42,534 nucleotides of DNA from Gammaproteobacteria bacterium (GCA_009692345.1 SHZI01000013.1:1-42534); one strand, 5' to 3'; counted from the stretch's first letter, positions 1 through 8,560 are shown. Numbers and translations are program-made. Notes: generated by a model from the letters alone, not told the origin.

Positions 1-1527
1 GGCCACTACGTTGCGTTCCGCCTCCTCGCCATGTTGCGCAACGAGTTCTACGAGCGGCTGGAACCGCTGGCGCCGGCGGGCATGGGGACCCTCCGGACGG
101 GCGACGCCATTTCCCGGGTCATCAACGACTGCGAGCGGGTGGAGCCCTTTTATGCCCACACCATTGCGCCGGCGATCTGCGCCGTGATTGTGCCGGCGTC
201 GCTGCTGGGCTGGCTCTACGCAATTAACCCGGCGTTTGCCTGGACTCTGCTGCCGTTCATGCTCTTCATGCTCGTCGTGCTGCCCACGATGATTGCCCTG
301 ATCGGCGGTTCCGGCGACGCCGACTGGCGCCGCGTCCAGGGCGAGGTGAATGCCTTCCTGACGGACAGTTTCCAGGGCCTCCGGGACACGCTGGCCTTTG
401 GCGCCGGCCAGCGCCGCCGGCAGGAGGCCCGACGCCTGGGCGAGGAGCTTGGTGCGGGTCAGGAGAAACTCACCCGGGCAGATGCTTTTCAGCGCGGTGT
501 GACAGAACTCGTGGTGGCCGCCGCCGCCGTGGCCATGCTCTGGGTGGGCCAGGATCTGGTCCAGTCCGGTGCTGTGGACGTCCTGCGGGACCTGCCCGTG
601 GTATTCGCCATCGCCGTCACGAGCTTCGAGGCGGTGATCGGGCTGAACAATGTGATCAACGACTATCGGGTGTCCATCGTCTGCGCCGACCGGCTGTTTG
701 AACTCATGGATCAGGAGCCGGCGGTGAAAGACCGTTCCCGGGGCCCGGTGGGCAACCTGAAGCCGGCGCTGGTCTTTGACAACGTCCAGTTCGGCTACCA
801 GGCCGGCCATGCCATCCTGAAGGGCATCAGCTTCGACCTGGCCGCCGGGGAGCACGTGGCGCTCGTCGGGACCAGTGGCGCCGGCAAGTCCACCATCGTG
901 AACCTGCTGCTCCGCTTCTGGGACGCCACGGGCGGTGATATCCGGATCGGCGGCCGGCCCATCACCGACCTCCCCCTCGACGAACTGCGCAACCTGGTGG
1001 CGGTTGTTTCCCAGCGCAACTACGTGTTCAACACCACGATTGGCGACAACATCCGCATGGGCAAGCCCGGGGCCACCCAGGCCGAAGTGGACCACGCTGC
1101 GCGCCGGGCCAATCTGCAGACCTGGATCGACAGCCTGCCGGACGGCTACGAGACGCCCGTCGGCGAGATGGGCTCGAAGATCTCCGGCGGCCAGCGCCAG
1201 CGCCTGGCCATCGCCCGGGCACTGCTCAAGGACTCGCCGATTCTCATCCTCGACGAAGCCACCTCAAATCTCGATGTAGAGACCGAGAGAGAGGTGAACG
1301 CGGCGATTCGCGAACTACAGTCTGGCCGCACGACACTGACCATTGCCCATCGCCTCTCGACGGTGCAGAACGCAGACCGGATCCTCGTGCTGGAGCAGGG
1401 GCGCGTCGTGGAGCAGGGCCGGCACGCCCAGCTGCTGGCGAAGGGCGGCGTCTACGCCCGCATCTTCGAACTCCAGCAGGACGAGGTCGACGCGCTGCTG
1501 GATACGGGTGGCCCACTCCCCGCGTAG
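1..1527 (+). CDS. ABC exporter, fused permease and ATPase, CydC-like (5' end outside window)
   Basis: This is the C-terminal 508 residues of a membrane ABC exporter half-transporter. The reading frame is open from base 1, so the start lies upstream. The first 220 or so residues hold the rest of a transmembrane domain, with hydrophobic stretches near residues 50-100 and 160-215. The ATPase domain follows: Walker A GTSGAGKST, a Q-loop in VVSQRNYVF, signature SGGQRQ, Walker B ILILDEATSNLD and H-loop AHRLST. The stretch FRLLAMLRNEFYERLEPLAP resembles CydC of the CydDC thiol exporter needed for cytochrome bd assembly, but MsbA-like exporters share this layout, so the substrate is uncertain. The stop codon TAG lies inside a GTAG-type repeat. 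The gene converges on purT. Confidence 0.85.
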   Translation, partial: GHYVAFRLLAMLRNEFYERLEPLAPAGMGTLRTGDAISRVINDCERVEPFYAHTIAPAICAVIVPASLLGWLYAINPAFAWTLLPFMLFMLVVLPTMIALIGGSGDADWRRVQGEVNAFLTDSFQGLRDTLAFGAGQRRRQEARRLGEELGAGQEKLTRADAFQRGVTELVVAAAAVAMLWVGQDLVQSGAVDVLRDLPVVFAIAVTSFEAVIGLNNVINDYRVSIVCADRLFELMDQEPAVKDRSRGPVGNLKPALVFDNVQFGYQAGHAILKGISFDLAAGEHVALVGTSGAGKSTIVNLLLRFWDATGGDIRIGGRPITDLPLDELRNLVAVVSQRNYVFNTTIGDNIRMGKPGATQAEVDHAARRANLQTWIDSLPDGYETPVGEMGSKISGGQRQRLAIARALLKDSPILILDEATSNLDVETEREVNAAIRELQSGRTTLTIAHRLSTVQNADRILVLEQGRVVEQGRHAQLLAKGGVYARIFELQQDEVDALLDTGGPLPA

Positions 1528-1686
1528 GAGCGCGTTCACGCGCGACCCGAACGCACGCTGTAGCCCGCGGCATCCCGGTCGGGATCCCTTCTGGCTACCG
1601 TGAGTACACGGTGAGCGCCAGAAGGGACACCCGACCACGCTGCCGCTACGACACTGGCCGGGGGTCGCGCGTGAACGCTCTCCTAC
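1524..1686. repeat. Paired GTAG-type REP palindrome (REPIN-like) between convergent genes
   Basis: Two inverted GTAGGAG-type units face each other, each continuing GCG...CACGCGCGACCC. Between them are nested inverted repeats CCCTTCTGG/CCAGAAGGG and ACCGT/ACGGT. The whole element can fold into one long hairpin. Both outer GTAG ends supply the TAG stop codon of the adjoining gene: the ABC exporter at 1525-1527 and purT at 1683-1685. GTAG-starting REP elements are known from gammaproteobacteria and are mobilised by REP-associated tyrosine transposases; no such transposase gene is in this window. Confidence 0.85.
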
Positions 1687-2864
1687 GGGGTGGTGGTGAT
1701 CGCTGCGGCTGCTCGCCTGGCCTTCGCCCGGGCTTCGTCCAGGGTCGCGGCTCGGGCCAGGGTCACGCCCATGCGCCGTTTGCCCCGCACCTCGGGCTTG
1801 CCGAAGAGGCGGAGTGCGGTGTCGGGTTCCGTCAGGGCCGCTTCCACAGTGTTGAACTGCAGGTTGGCCGAGTCGCCCTGGATCAGCAGGGCGCAGGAGG
1901 CGGAGGGACCGTGCTGGGCGATGTTGGGGATCGGCAAGCCGAGTATGGCCCGGATGTGCAGGGCGAACTGGGAGAGATCCTGGGAGATCAGCGTGACCAG
2001 GCCCGTGTCGTGGGGGCGGGGTGACACCTCGCTGAACCAGATCTGGTTGCCCTTGACGAAGAGCTCCACGCCGAAGATTCCCCGCCCACCCAGTTCGCCC
2101 GTCACCGCGGCGGCGATGCGCCGGCTTTCGGCCAGGGCCTTCGGACTCATGGGGTGGGGTTGCCAGGACTCCCGGTAGTCGCCGTCGATCTGCAGGTGCC
2201 CGATGGGTTCGCAGAACGCCGTGCCACCGGCATGGCGGATGGTGAGCTGGGTGATCTCGTAGTGGAAGTCGATGAAGCCCTCCACGATCACTCGGCCGGC
2301 GCCAGCGCGCCCGCCGCCCTGCGCGTAGTCCCAGGCCTTCTGGATATCGGCCGCGGTGCGTACCGTGCTCTGGCCCTTGCCCGAGCTGGACATCACCGGC
2401 TTCACGATGCAGGGCATGCCGATGGCGGCAACGGCGGCCCGGTATTCGTCCAGCGTGCCGGCAAAGCGGAAGGGGGAGGTCGCGAGGCCCAGTTTCTCAG
2501 CCGCCAGCCGGCGGATACCCTCCCGGTCCATGGTCAGCTGCGCGGCCCGGGCCGTGGGGATCACCGTGTAACCCCCGCCCTCGAGAGCGATCAGCTCAGC
2601 CGTGGCGATGGCCTCGATCTCCGGCACGATGAAGTGGGGTCGCTCCTGCGCGATCACGCCGCGCAGGGCTGCCGCGTCAAGCATGCTGATGACGTGGGAG
2701 CGGTGGGCCACCTGCATGGCCGGCGCGTTGGCGTAGCGGTCGACGGCAATCACCTCGACGCCCAGACGCTGGGCCTCGATGGCCACTTCCTTGCCCAGTT
2801 CGCCGGAGCCCAGCAGGAGAAGACGGGTGGCGCCGGGGGTGAGGGGGGTGCCGATGGTGGTCAT
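1683..2864 (-). CDS. purT: Formate-dependent phosphoribosylglycinamide formyltransferase PurT
   Basis: PurT makes formyl-GAR from GAR, formate and ATP, the folate-independent route for the third step of purine synthesis, in the cytoplasm. At 393 residues it has the usual family length. The ATP-grasp order is visible: an N-terminal nucleotide-binding loop [11 protein letters not shown] (about residues 17-27), VPEIEAIAT in the GAR-binding part, [17 protein letters not shown] for ATP binding (about 150-166), and the metal-site stretch [10 protein letters not shown] near residue 285. The ATG start at 2864 gives a family-like N-terminus. The stop TAG belongs to the GTAG repeat just downstream. Identification is secure. 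Confidence 0.96.
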   Translation of the reverse strand: MTTIGTPLTPGATRLLLLGSGELGKEVAIEAQRLGVEVIAVDRYANAPAMQVAHRSHVISMLDAAALRGVIAQERPHFIVPEIEAIATAELIALEGGGYTVIPTARAAQLTMDREGIRRLAAEKLGLATSPFRFAGTLDEYRAAVAAIGMPCIVKPVMSSSGKGQSTVRTAADIQKAWDYAQGGGRAGAGRVIVEGFIDFHYEITQLTIRHAGGTAFCEPIGHLQIDGDYRESWQPHPMSPKALAESRRIAAAVTGELGGRGIFGVELFVKGNQIWFSEVSPRPHDTGLVTLISQDLSQFALHIRAILGLPIPNIAQHGPSASCALLIQGDSANLQFNTVEAALTEPDTALRLFGKPEVRGKRRMGVTLARAATLDEARAKARRAAAAITTTP

Positions 2865-2874
2865 ATTTTCAGGT

Positions 2875-2897
2875 ATCGCGCCTTAAGGCGCTCCTAC
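2875..2897 (-). repeat. Single GTAG-type REP unit
   Basis: Read on the minus strand the unit is GTAGGAGCGCCTTAAGGCGC followed by GAT. It is its own short hairpin, GCGCCTTAAGGCGC. It lies between the hydrolase gene and purT, which run in the same direction, and its TAG (2894-2896) is the stop codon of the hydrolase. Confidence 0.8.
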
Positions 2898-3844
2898 AAC
2901 GGCATCACGCGGTCCGCAAACCCATGCATGGCCACGGCGGTTTCAGCCGGCGCTTCCTCCTGCACATAGTGCCCGGAGGTCGGGACGAGCATGGCGGTGC
3001 TCCGGGGCAGATTGGCCTTCAGCTCCTCGAACTCGGCCATGGTCTTGTTGCGATCGAGCTGGCCCCAGACGATCAGGGACGGGACGGTGAGCCGGGGCAG
3101 CATGGCCAACTCATCCGGCTCGCTGTACTGGCCCATCATGCTGGTCATGCCGCTCATGTAGCCCTCGGTCTGCGCGGTGCGGCCGAGATCCCGGACCACG
3201 TCGTCCGTGACGATGGCCGGATTGATGAAGGAGTTGCGCAGGAATCTGCTGCGGAATTCCCGGTCCCCGAAAAGCTTGGCCTGGATGCGGGGGAACGGGA
3301 ACACCAGGTACTTGGCGATCGCCGGCACGCCGCTGTTGATGATGCCCGGGTTCATGACGACGAGGCCGATCACCTGCGGGGACTTCAGCGCGACCCGCGC
3401 CGCGATGGCCCCGCCGAGGGAGTGGCCCCCCACAACGACATTCTTCAGGTCGAGGGTCTTGATGAGAGCAGAGACCATTTCAGCCTGATGCGCGTTCTTG
3501 TAGTCGAAGGGCGCTGGCTTGTCCGACAGGCCAAAGCCCGGCATGTCGATAGCCACCACGTAATAGCGGTCAGCCAGCAGCGGCGCCAGCAGGCGGAAGC
3601 TCTGGAGCGAATTGCCAAAACCGTGCAGTAGAAGCGCCGTGGGCTTGTCCGCGGCCGGGGTGCCCCAGGTCTGGTAGCGGATGTTCACGCCGTCCACGTT
3701 CACGAACCGGTCTGTCGGTCCGGCGAGGTTCACGGCGGGAACTTCGTCAACGCCGGTCGGCCAGTAGGCGTAGATGACCAGACCCACCCAGAGGATGGCC
3801 AGCAGCCCGAGGACGCCACCCAGCAGACGTTTCAGCCACTTCAT
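2894..3844 (-). CDS. Alpha/beta hydrolase, membrane-anchored
   Basis: A 316-residue alpha/beta-fold hydrolase. Residues 1-28 form a lysine-flanked hydrophobic segment (MKWLKRLLGG then leucine/valine-rich), which should act as an inner-membrane anchor or uncleaved signal. The catalytic domain shows the oxyanion motif LLLHGFGNS, the nucleophile elbow GGHSLGG, an acid candidate in WGQLDRNK and the histidine in TSGHYVQEE. These make it a likely esterase or C-C bond hydrolase; the substrate cannot be told. An in-frame ATG lies 48 bases upstream (3892), but the peptide from 3844 starts directly with the membrane anchor. The stop codon TAG is provided by the GTAG repeat at 2875-2897. Confidence 0.85.
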   Translation of the reverse strand: MKWLKRLLGGVLGLLAILWVGLVIYAYWPTGVDEVPAVNLAGPTDRFVNVDGVNIRYQTWGTPAADKPTALLLHGFGNSLQSFRLLAPLLADRYYVVAIDMPGFGLSDKPAPFDYKNAHQAEMVSALIKTLDLKNVVVGGHSLGGAIAARVALKSPQVIGLVVMNPGIINSGVPAIAKYLVFPFPRIQAKLFGDREFRSRFLRNSFINPAIVTDDVVRDLGRTAQTEGYMSGMTSMMGQYSEPDELAMLPRLTVPSLIVWGQLDRNKTMAEFEELKANLPRSTAMLVPTSGHYVQEEAPAETAVAMHGFADRVMPL

Positions 3845-3945
3845 TTTCAGCAATACCCGGGAGTGTGTAGAAGTCCAGTACGACGGGCGCATGCTAGCAC
3901 CAGTCCCGTCGCTGAATGCCGCTCTGAGCCCAGGAGAACCGCGCC

Positions 3946-4951
3946 ATGAACGCTGCTGTGAACGCTGCTGTCCCTCACCTGTCCGCCACGCCGCCGACGG
4001 CCACCTTCGACTCCATCCGCGACTACGTCCGCGCTCTCGAGGCCCGGGGCCGGGTGCTGCACGTCGGCGCCATGGACCAGGACCAGTACGAGGTCACGGC
4101 CTTCGCCTACCGGCTGATCGACAAGTTCGGCATCGAGCAGGCACCCGCCTTCATGGTGGACCGCATCAGGATCAACGGTCAGTGGATGGCAGGGCCGCTG
4201 CTCGCCAACCCCTACGGTCGCTGGCCCGATGAGGCGGTGCTCTTTGGTGTGCCGGAGATCACCAGCGACCCTCAAGGGTGACGCGGTGGATATCGAGAAG
4301 TTTGCCTGGCTGCAGAACAATCCGGCGGATGCGGGCCGCTACATCAACATCACCTCGGTGATCATGGATGACCCGGAGTTCGGCAAGAACACCGGTACCT
4401 ACCGTTGCCAGGTTCGCGACGGCAAGCGGATCAGCATCAACCCGGAGCCCACCCAGCACGGCTGGCGCCTCCTGACCTCCATGCGCAAGCGGGGCGACAA
4501 GGTGGCGAAGGTGGCCATCGCCGTGGGGGCGGACCCGTTCACCTTCTGTGCCAGCAGCACGAAGATGGCGGGCTACCAGGAGGACGAGCTGGAGTTTGCC
4601 GGCGGCCTGCGGGGCAGGGCTCTCGAGGTGGTGAAATGCGAGACCAGCGACATTCGCGTGCCGGCCCACGCGGAGATGATCATCGAGGGCGAGGTGCCGC
4701 TGGATGAAGGGCTGGACGAGGGCCCCTATGGGGAGATGTACGGCTACCTCGGCCCCATGAAGCCCAACAACTTTTACATGAATATCCAGTGCATCACGCA
4801 CCGGGAGAAGCCCTGGATCCTGAACTCGTTCACCGGGCTTACCTGCGCCATGCCCCGCATCCTGGGCCGGACCAGCCATGACGTGCCGGCTGTCGAGGAG
4901 ATCTGGCGGTTCTTCGGCCGGCAGTTGCACGGGGGCCGGGATCCCTCCTAG
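3946..4951 (+). pseudogene. UbiD-family decarboxylase, frameshifted and truncated
   Basis: UbiD enzymes are prenylated-FMN-dependent (de)carboxylases of about 450-500 residues. Here residues FDSIRDYVRALEARGR through GVPEITSD form a normal N-terminus in one frame from ATG 3946, which then hits TGA at 4279-4281. Homology resumes in the +1 frame near 4265 with LKGDAVDIEKFAWL, and includes the family stretches VGADPF, STKMAGYQEDELEFAGG, VPAHAEMIIEGE and EGPYGEMYGY. From memory of the family, roughly 40 residues are missing at the junction and the last third is gone: after ILNSFTGLTCAMP the sequence stops resembling UbiD and ends at 4951. A frameshift with internal deletion plus loss of the C-terminus argues for a decayed gene rather than a sequencing slip. 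Confidence 0.75.
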
Positions 4952-5006
4952 TATCGAGGCAGATTCCCGAATTGCCGTTTTGTGCTGCACACCAAGGAGA
5001 ACTGGA

Positions 5007-6194
5007 GTGAATGCCATGACCACCCCCCGGGCGCTGAGCGGCGCCGCTGGACTCGTCCTTGGACTGTCCCTGCTCGCCCTGTCCGCCAGGGCAGCAGTCG
5101 AGTCGACCCCTGCCGCGACCCCTGCCGCTACCCCTGCCGCTGCCCCTGCGGCGACCGCAGCAATGGACCACTCCGGCCACGACATGAGCCAGATGGACAG
5201 GGGCCGGGATGCAGAAGGCCGCAGCCTCTATGGCATGAAGCACAAGATGGATCCCGCCATGACCCGGGAGTTGCGGGAGAAAGTTGCGCTGTACCAGAAG
5301 TACAGCGACGCGGAGATCGCCATGTCCATGGACATGATGGGCCCGGAGTACGCCTGGTACATCAGCCCGCCGGACGTGAAGGGCTCCCAGGGGATCCTGA
5401 TCCTGATGCACGGCTTCCGGGAGCAGGGGGACAAGATCTTCAAGGACCAGGTCCAGTCCATCGGCAATATCTTTCCCACGTCCATGGGCGTGGGCATGGC
5501 GATGATGACGGCGGAGCATATTCAGGTAGGGCTCGACGACCTGAAGGCCGCGGGTGCGAAGGAGATCGTGGTAATACCCGTGACTTCTTCGGGGACGAAC
5601 GAACTCTACCGGCAGTGGCTCTATATTTTCGGCCAGCGGGAGACGGCGGAGTTTGCCAGTGTGCCGCGGGTGAAAACGGATGCGAAGCTGCACTTCGTGG
5701 CGCCGCCGGGGGAGAACCCGCTGGTCGCAGAGATCCTGCTGGATCACGCCGTAGAGATGAGCAAGGATCCCGGGAAAGAAGTGGTCATCATCGCGGGTCA
5801 CGGCCCGAGTTCCGCGGCAGACAACGCGGAGGAACTCCGGGTGCTCGCCGGTCTCGCGAAGATCGTGAAGCAGGACGGGGGCTTCGCGGACGTGCGGGGC
5901 ATAACCCTGCAGGACGATGCTCCTCCGGAGGTTCGCGCTGCCAATGTGCAGAAGCTTCGCGAGGTGGTGGAGGCCGCCACGAACAAGGGACAGCGGGTTC
6001 TCGTCGTCACCAACCTGATCGGCGCCCGGACCATTCAGGCCAAGTTGCGCAGCGACCTGAAGGGGCTGAGCTACGAGTTCAATCCCAAGGGGCTAGTCAA
6101 CCACCCCAACTTCATGAAGTGGATGGGTGAGTCAGTCCGGGAAGAGTTTGAGAAGAGCGCGGCGGTCAGCAAAGCCAGGCCCGCGGGGAGTTGA
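5007..6194 (+). CDS. Exported protein with two CbiX/sirohydrochlorin-chelatase-like domains and a His/Met-rich segment
   Basis: A 395-residue exported protein. AAGGAGA at 4994-5000 sits six bases before GTG 5007, favouring that start over ATG 5016. A signal peptide ends near SARA (about residue 29). A Pro/Ala/Thr linker of near-repeats (residues 34-52) and a metal-ligand-like stretch MDHSGHDMSQMD (53-64) follow. Two related alpha/beta halves come next, each with a core His-Gly: LILMHGF (His135) and IIAGHGPSS (His265). The arrangement resembles CbiX-type chelatases, which insert Co, Ni or Fe into sirohydrochlorin. The second histidine of the CbiX active site seems absent from both halves, where I see PVTSSGTNEL and NLIGARTIQ. 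A periplasmic metal-binding or metal-sensing role is therefore more likely than tetrapyrrole metalation; this is inference. Confidence 0.7.
   Translation: MNAMTTPRALSGAAGLVLGLSLLALSARAAVESTPAATPAATPAAAPAATAAMDHSGHDMSQMDRGRDAEGRSLYGMKHKMDPAMTRELREKVALYQKYSDAEIAMSMDMMGPEYAWYISPPDVKGSQGILILMHGFREQGDKIFKDQVQSIGNIFPTSMGVGMAMMTAEHIQVGLDDLKAAGAKEIVVIPVTSSGTNELYRQWLYIFGQRETAEFASVPRVKTDAKLHFVAPPGENPLVAEILLDHAVEMSKDPGKEVVIIAGHGPSSAADNAEELRVLAGLAKIVKQDGGFADVRGITLQDDAPPEVRAANVQKLREVVEAATNKGQRVLVVTNLIGARTIQAKLRSDLKGLSYEFNPKGLVNHPNFMKWMGESVREEFEKSAAVSKARPAGS
5106..5153 (+). repeat. 12-bp tandem repeat encoding the Ala/Pro/Thr linker
   Basis: About four copies of a 12-base unit of the form ACCCCTGCCGCG with small changes. 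It encodes TPAA-type repeats directly after the signal peptide of the CbiX-like exported protein. The unit keeps frame, so copy-number change would alter only linker length. Confidence 0.75.
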
Positions 6195-6205
6195 CGGCAG
6201 GGAAT

Positions 6206-7030
6206 CTAGATCGACGCCACGATCAGCAGAGGACCGGCCGAGACCACGACACCACCCGGCTGTTCCGCGGTGATTGCAAACGCCCTGGGTGACCGGATCT
6301 GCAGCTTGGCCTGGATGGGAATGATGACTTCACCCGTGGCGCTGACGTTGAACACGCCACCGTCCACCGGATTCTTGTCCCGGTCGGGATCCACGATCCA
6401 GAGCTGGTACTGGCGGCGGGCGGGGTCGTTCACGGGCATGTTGGCGAGCCGCAGGTAGCCCTGCTGGCGGGACTGGCTCCACACCACGTCCCCGGTAACT
6501 TTCTCGTAGCCTGCCGCCGTGGGCGGCGCCCAGGGCAGCGTGATCACATCCGGTGCCCCATTCACCAGGCTGGCCCGGGTTGCGGCAACATCGGCTACAG
6601 GCGAGATGGCCGCGGGTTCATTGCGGACGACGACGAAGGCCACAGCCAGCATCGCTGCCAGGGCCCAGCCGATCCCGCTGACAGGTGACCACCGCGGGGT
6701 AGCCGGCTCCCTGGCTGTCGTCGGCGCACTTTCGGTCTTTACGAGTCGCGGCACGGTGGCCGGGCCACGCTGGCGCAGGACCAGCGCTTCGCCCTGGCTG
6801 GCCAGCCGTTCCCGGAGGCCTGCGGGCATCCGGTCCATGGCGGTGCTGCGGCGGAGGATTGCCACCTGGGCGAGGGCGGCGGCCTGGAGTACTCCGTCCC
6901 GCGGGATGAAGGGGATCTGGACCAGCAACCGGTTCAGTTCTGCCGCATCGCTGGAGTCCAGCGATGCCGAGGCTTCGTCGGCCAGCAGGTCGTAGAGCCG
7001 GTTTCTGTCGAGGGCGCGGCTGGTGGTCAT
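6206..7030 (-). CDS. Anti-sigma factor, RskA-like
   Basis: A 274-residue membrane anti-sigma factor for the ECF sigma factor encoded just upstream. Its ATG overlaps the sigma gene stop by four bases (ATGA, 7027-7030), so the two are translationally coupled. The N-terminal cytoplasmic part (1-95) resembles the sigma-binding region of RskA-type proteins and has no His-x3-Cys-x2-Cys zinc motif. One membrane segment lies near residues 127-142 (WALAAMLAVAFVVV). The periplasmic C-terminal domain has typical RskA features: YLRLANMPVNDPARRQYQLW, then VDGGVFNVS and PRAFAITAEQPGG. Control probably occurs by regulated proteolysis, as for RskA, but no signal can be read from the sequence. Confidence 0.88.
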   Translation of the reverse strand: MTTSRALDRNRLYDLLADEASASLDSSDAAELNRLLVQIPFIPRDGVLQAAALAQVAILRRSTAMDRMPAGLRERLASQGEALVLRQRGPATVPRLVKTESAPTTAREPATPRWSPVSGIGWALAAMLAVAFVVVRNEPAAISPVADVAATRASLVNGAPDVITLPWAPPTAAGYEKVTGDVVWSQSRQQGYLRLANMPVNDPARRQYQLWIVDPDRDKNPVDGGVFNVSATGEVIIPIQAKLQIRSPRAFAITAEQPGGVVVSAGPLLIVASI

Positions 7031-7611
7031 CCGGCCAACTCCTGATCAGTGTCGCCGGGTGGCGGGATCTGCAGCCGCTGACGAATGTGAATGAGGCCGC
7101 GGCGCACGCGAGTTTTCACGGTGCCGAGGGGCAGCGAGAGGGACTCCGCGATTTCGCTGTGGCTGTAGCCTGCGTAGATCGACATGGCCAGCACCTTCTG
7201 GTGCTCAGGATCCATCTCGGAGAGAACCCTCTCGACGATGGTCACTTCCGTGTCGTCTTCGACGGTGGCAGGAACGCCGGGATCTATCGGAGCGCCTTCG
7301 TCGTCGTCCATCGAATCTGTGAGAGGCCGGCGCCCGGCCTGGCGGATCTTGTCGATCAGGCGCCGGCGGGCGATGGTGGAAATAAAGGCGACTTCACTCG
7401 CGATGTTGAGGTCGTAGCGACCGGCACTCCGCCAGATGTCGATGAAGATGTCCTGGACGGCATCCTCCGCGTCCGCGGCGTTGCGCAGATAGCGGCGCGC
7501 GAGAGACCAGACGAGATCGCCGTAGCGCTCCATGCACTCGTTGACTGCGGATGAATCGCCGGCAGCGATGCGCTCAAGTATGGATTTCGTAGATATGGAT
7601 TTCGTAGACAA
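7027..7611 (-). CDS. ECF-family RNA polymerase sigma factor (SigK-like)
   Basis: Region 2 is seen in YLRNAADAEDAVQDIFIDIW and region 4 in SHSEIAESLSLPLGTVKTRV, the standard two-domain ECF layout. I place the start at TTG 7611 because GGAGAG precedes it at a nine-base spacing and the peptide then begins STKSISTKSILERIAAGD, a normal ECF N-terminus. Longer in-frame starts exist at ATG 7713 and GTG 7725, but neither has a Shine-Dalgarno match and the added 34-38 residues look non-coding. The product has 194 residues. It is coupled to the downstream anti-sigma gene. The fasciclin gene lies just upstream on the same strand, an arrangement that suggests it is a target. Confidence 0.88.
   Translation of the reverse strand: MSTKSISTKSILERIAAGDSSAVNECMERYGDLVWSLARRYLRNAADAEDAVQDIFIDIWRSAGRYDLNIASEVAFISTIARRRLIDKIRQAGRRPLTDSMDDDEGAPIDPGVPATVEDDTEVTIVERVLSEMDPEHQKVLAMSIYAGYSHSEIAESLSLPLGTVKTRVRRGLIHIRQRLQIPPPGDTDQELAG
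7579..7608 (-). repeat. 15-bp tandem duplication at the sigma factor N-terminus
   Basis: Two exact copies of TATGGATTTCGTAGA (plus strand) lie side by side, encoding STKSI twice. They begin right after the proposed TTG start of the sigma factor gene. The duplication keeps the frame. Confidence 0.85.
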
Positions 7612-7716
7612 TCGGGTTGTCTCTCCGAACCAAACCAGGTCTGGTGCGGCTGCCACTGCCGCCGGGGAGAATCCCTGGGGAGGCCTGGCAGCCGTTTTCT
7701 CTATAACCCTCATTAT

Positions 7717-7722
7717 ATTATA
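7717..7722 (-). promoter_or_regulatory. Possible -10 element upstream of the sigma factor gene
   Basis: The minus strand reads TATAAT, an exact housekeeping -10 match, in an otherwise very GC-rich region. It overlaps the longer possible starts of the sigma gene, which supports the shorter TTG start. No good -35 hexamer is present at 16-18 bases, so this is tentative. Confidence 0.35.
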
Positions 7723-7767
7723 CACGTGGCCCGTGGTTACGAGGCTTTAGTGGTTCCCCACCGAAGG

Positions 7768-7803
7768 AAAACGGCGACCGGAACAAGACTGTCCCGGTCG
7801 CCG
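7768..7803 (-). terminator. Intrinsic terminator after the fasciclin gene
   Basis: On the minus strand a perfect 10-bp stem CGGCGACCGG/CCGGTCGCCG is followed directly by TTTT. It begins 14 bases after the fasciclin stop codon and separates that gene from the sigma factor gene. Confidence 0.75.
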
Positions 7804-7817
7804 TGTCTGCTAGTGAC

Positions 7818-8399
7818 TTACTTCTTGGCGGGCGGCAGGAGGACCGTGTCGATGACATGAATCACGCCGTTGCTGGCAGCGATGTCAGCCTTTTCGACCT
7901 TCGCCCCGTTGACCGTGACGCCGGCCGCACTGGCGACGATCGTCAGGGTCTGGCCTTCGAGGGTTGCAGGCTTGACGGTGCCCTTCAGGTCGGTGGACAT
8001 CACCTTGCCGGAGACCACGTGGTACAGGAGGATGGCCTTCAGCTTTTCCTGGTTGGCGGGCTTCAGCAGGTCGTCAACCGTCCCGGCGGGCAGCGTGGCG
8101 AAAGCGGCGTCGGTCGGGGCGAAGACGGTGAGGGGGCCCGGAGCCTTCAGTGCGTCCACCAGGCCCGCAGCCTTCACGGCAGCAACCAGCGTGTTGAAGG
8201 AGCCGGCCGCTACCGCGGTATCGACGATATCGGCAGCCTTGGCCCCGGTGTGGGCCCCGGTGTGGGCCCCGGTGTGGGCCCCGGTGTGGGCGCCGGCGTA
8301 GGCAGCCGGACCGACGGTGAGACCCACCAGAGACAGGGCGAACAGGCCAGCGACGGCGCGCAGGCCACGGAAACCGGCTTGATTAGCAACAGCAGTCAT
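7818..8399 (-). CDS. Exported fasciclin-domain protein
   Basis: A 193-residue secreted protein with one fasciclin (FAS1) domain, an adhesion-type fold. The start at ATG 8399 has AAGGAGA eight bases upstream. A signal peptide ends near AAYA (about residue 36). Four HTGA repeats follow, then the FAS1 domain with [46 protein letters not shown] and the closing [16 protein letters not shown]70 and MPT83, fasciclin proteins of Mycobacterium tuberculosis, are controlled by SigK and RskA; here the ECF sigma and RskA-like genes lie directly downstream on the same strand. It has its own leader and terminator, so it is probably a separate transcript. Confidence 0.92.
   Translation of the reverse strand: MTAVANQAGFRGLRAVAGLFALSLVGLTVGPAAYAGAHTGAHTGAHTGAHTGAKAADIVDTAVAAGSFNTLVAAVKAAGLVDALKAPGPLTVFAPTDAAFATLPAGTVDDLLKPANQEKLKAILLYHVVSGKVMSTDLKGTVKPATLEGQTLTIVASAAGVTVNGAKVEKADIAASNGVIHVIDTVLLPPAKK
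8241..8288 (-). repeat. 12-bp perfect tandem repeat, four copies
   Basis: Four identical copies of GGCCCCGGTGTG (plus strand) plus a degenerate fifth unit GGCGCCGGCGTA. They encode the HTGA repeats after the signal peptide of the fasciclin protein. The perfect identity suggests recent expansion by slippage. Confidence 0.92.
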
Positions 8400-8560
8400 T
8401 ATTGAGTTCTCCTTTGAGGCGACTGGGGATCCAACTTGTGCAGTACGCTGGGGTTCTAAACCCGTCCAGGCTGGCTGTTTACGCGATGGCATCCAGTTCG
8501 GGTCCGGAGGGCTGTTCGCGGCGCTTCCTGCGGCGGATTCAGGTGCTGCGTTGGGAGGAA

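Noticed and set aside
4839-5801. A 320-codon minus-strand frame opposite the CbiX-like gene
   Set aside because: Composition is arginine/histidine-rich and repetitive, as expected for the antisense of a GC-rich gene.
8241-8288. Possible CRISPR-like direct repeats
   Set aside because: The 12-bp units are adjacent without spacers and lie in the coding frame of the fasciclin protein.
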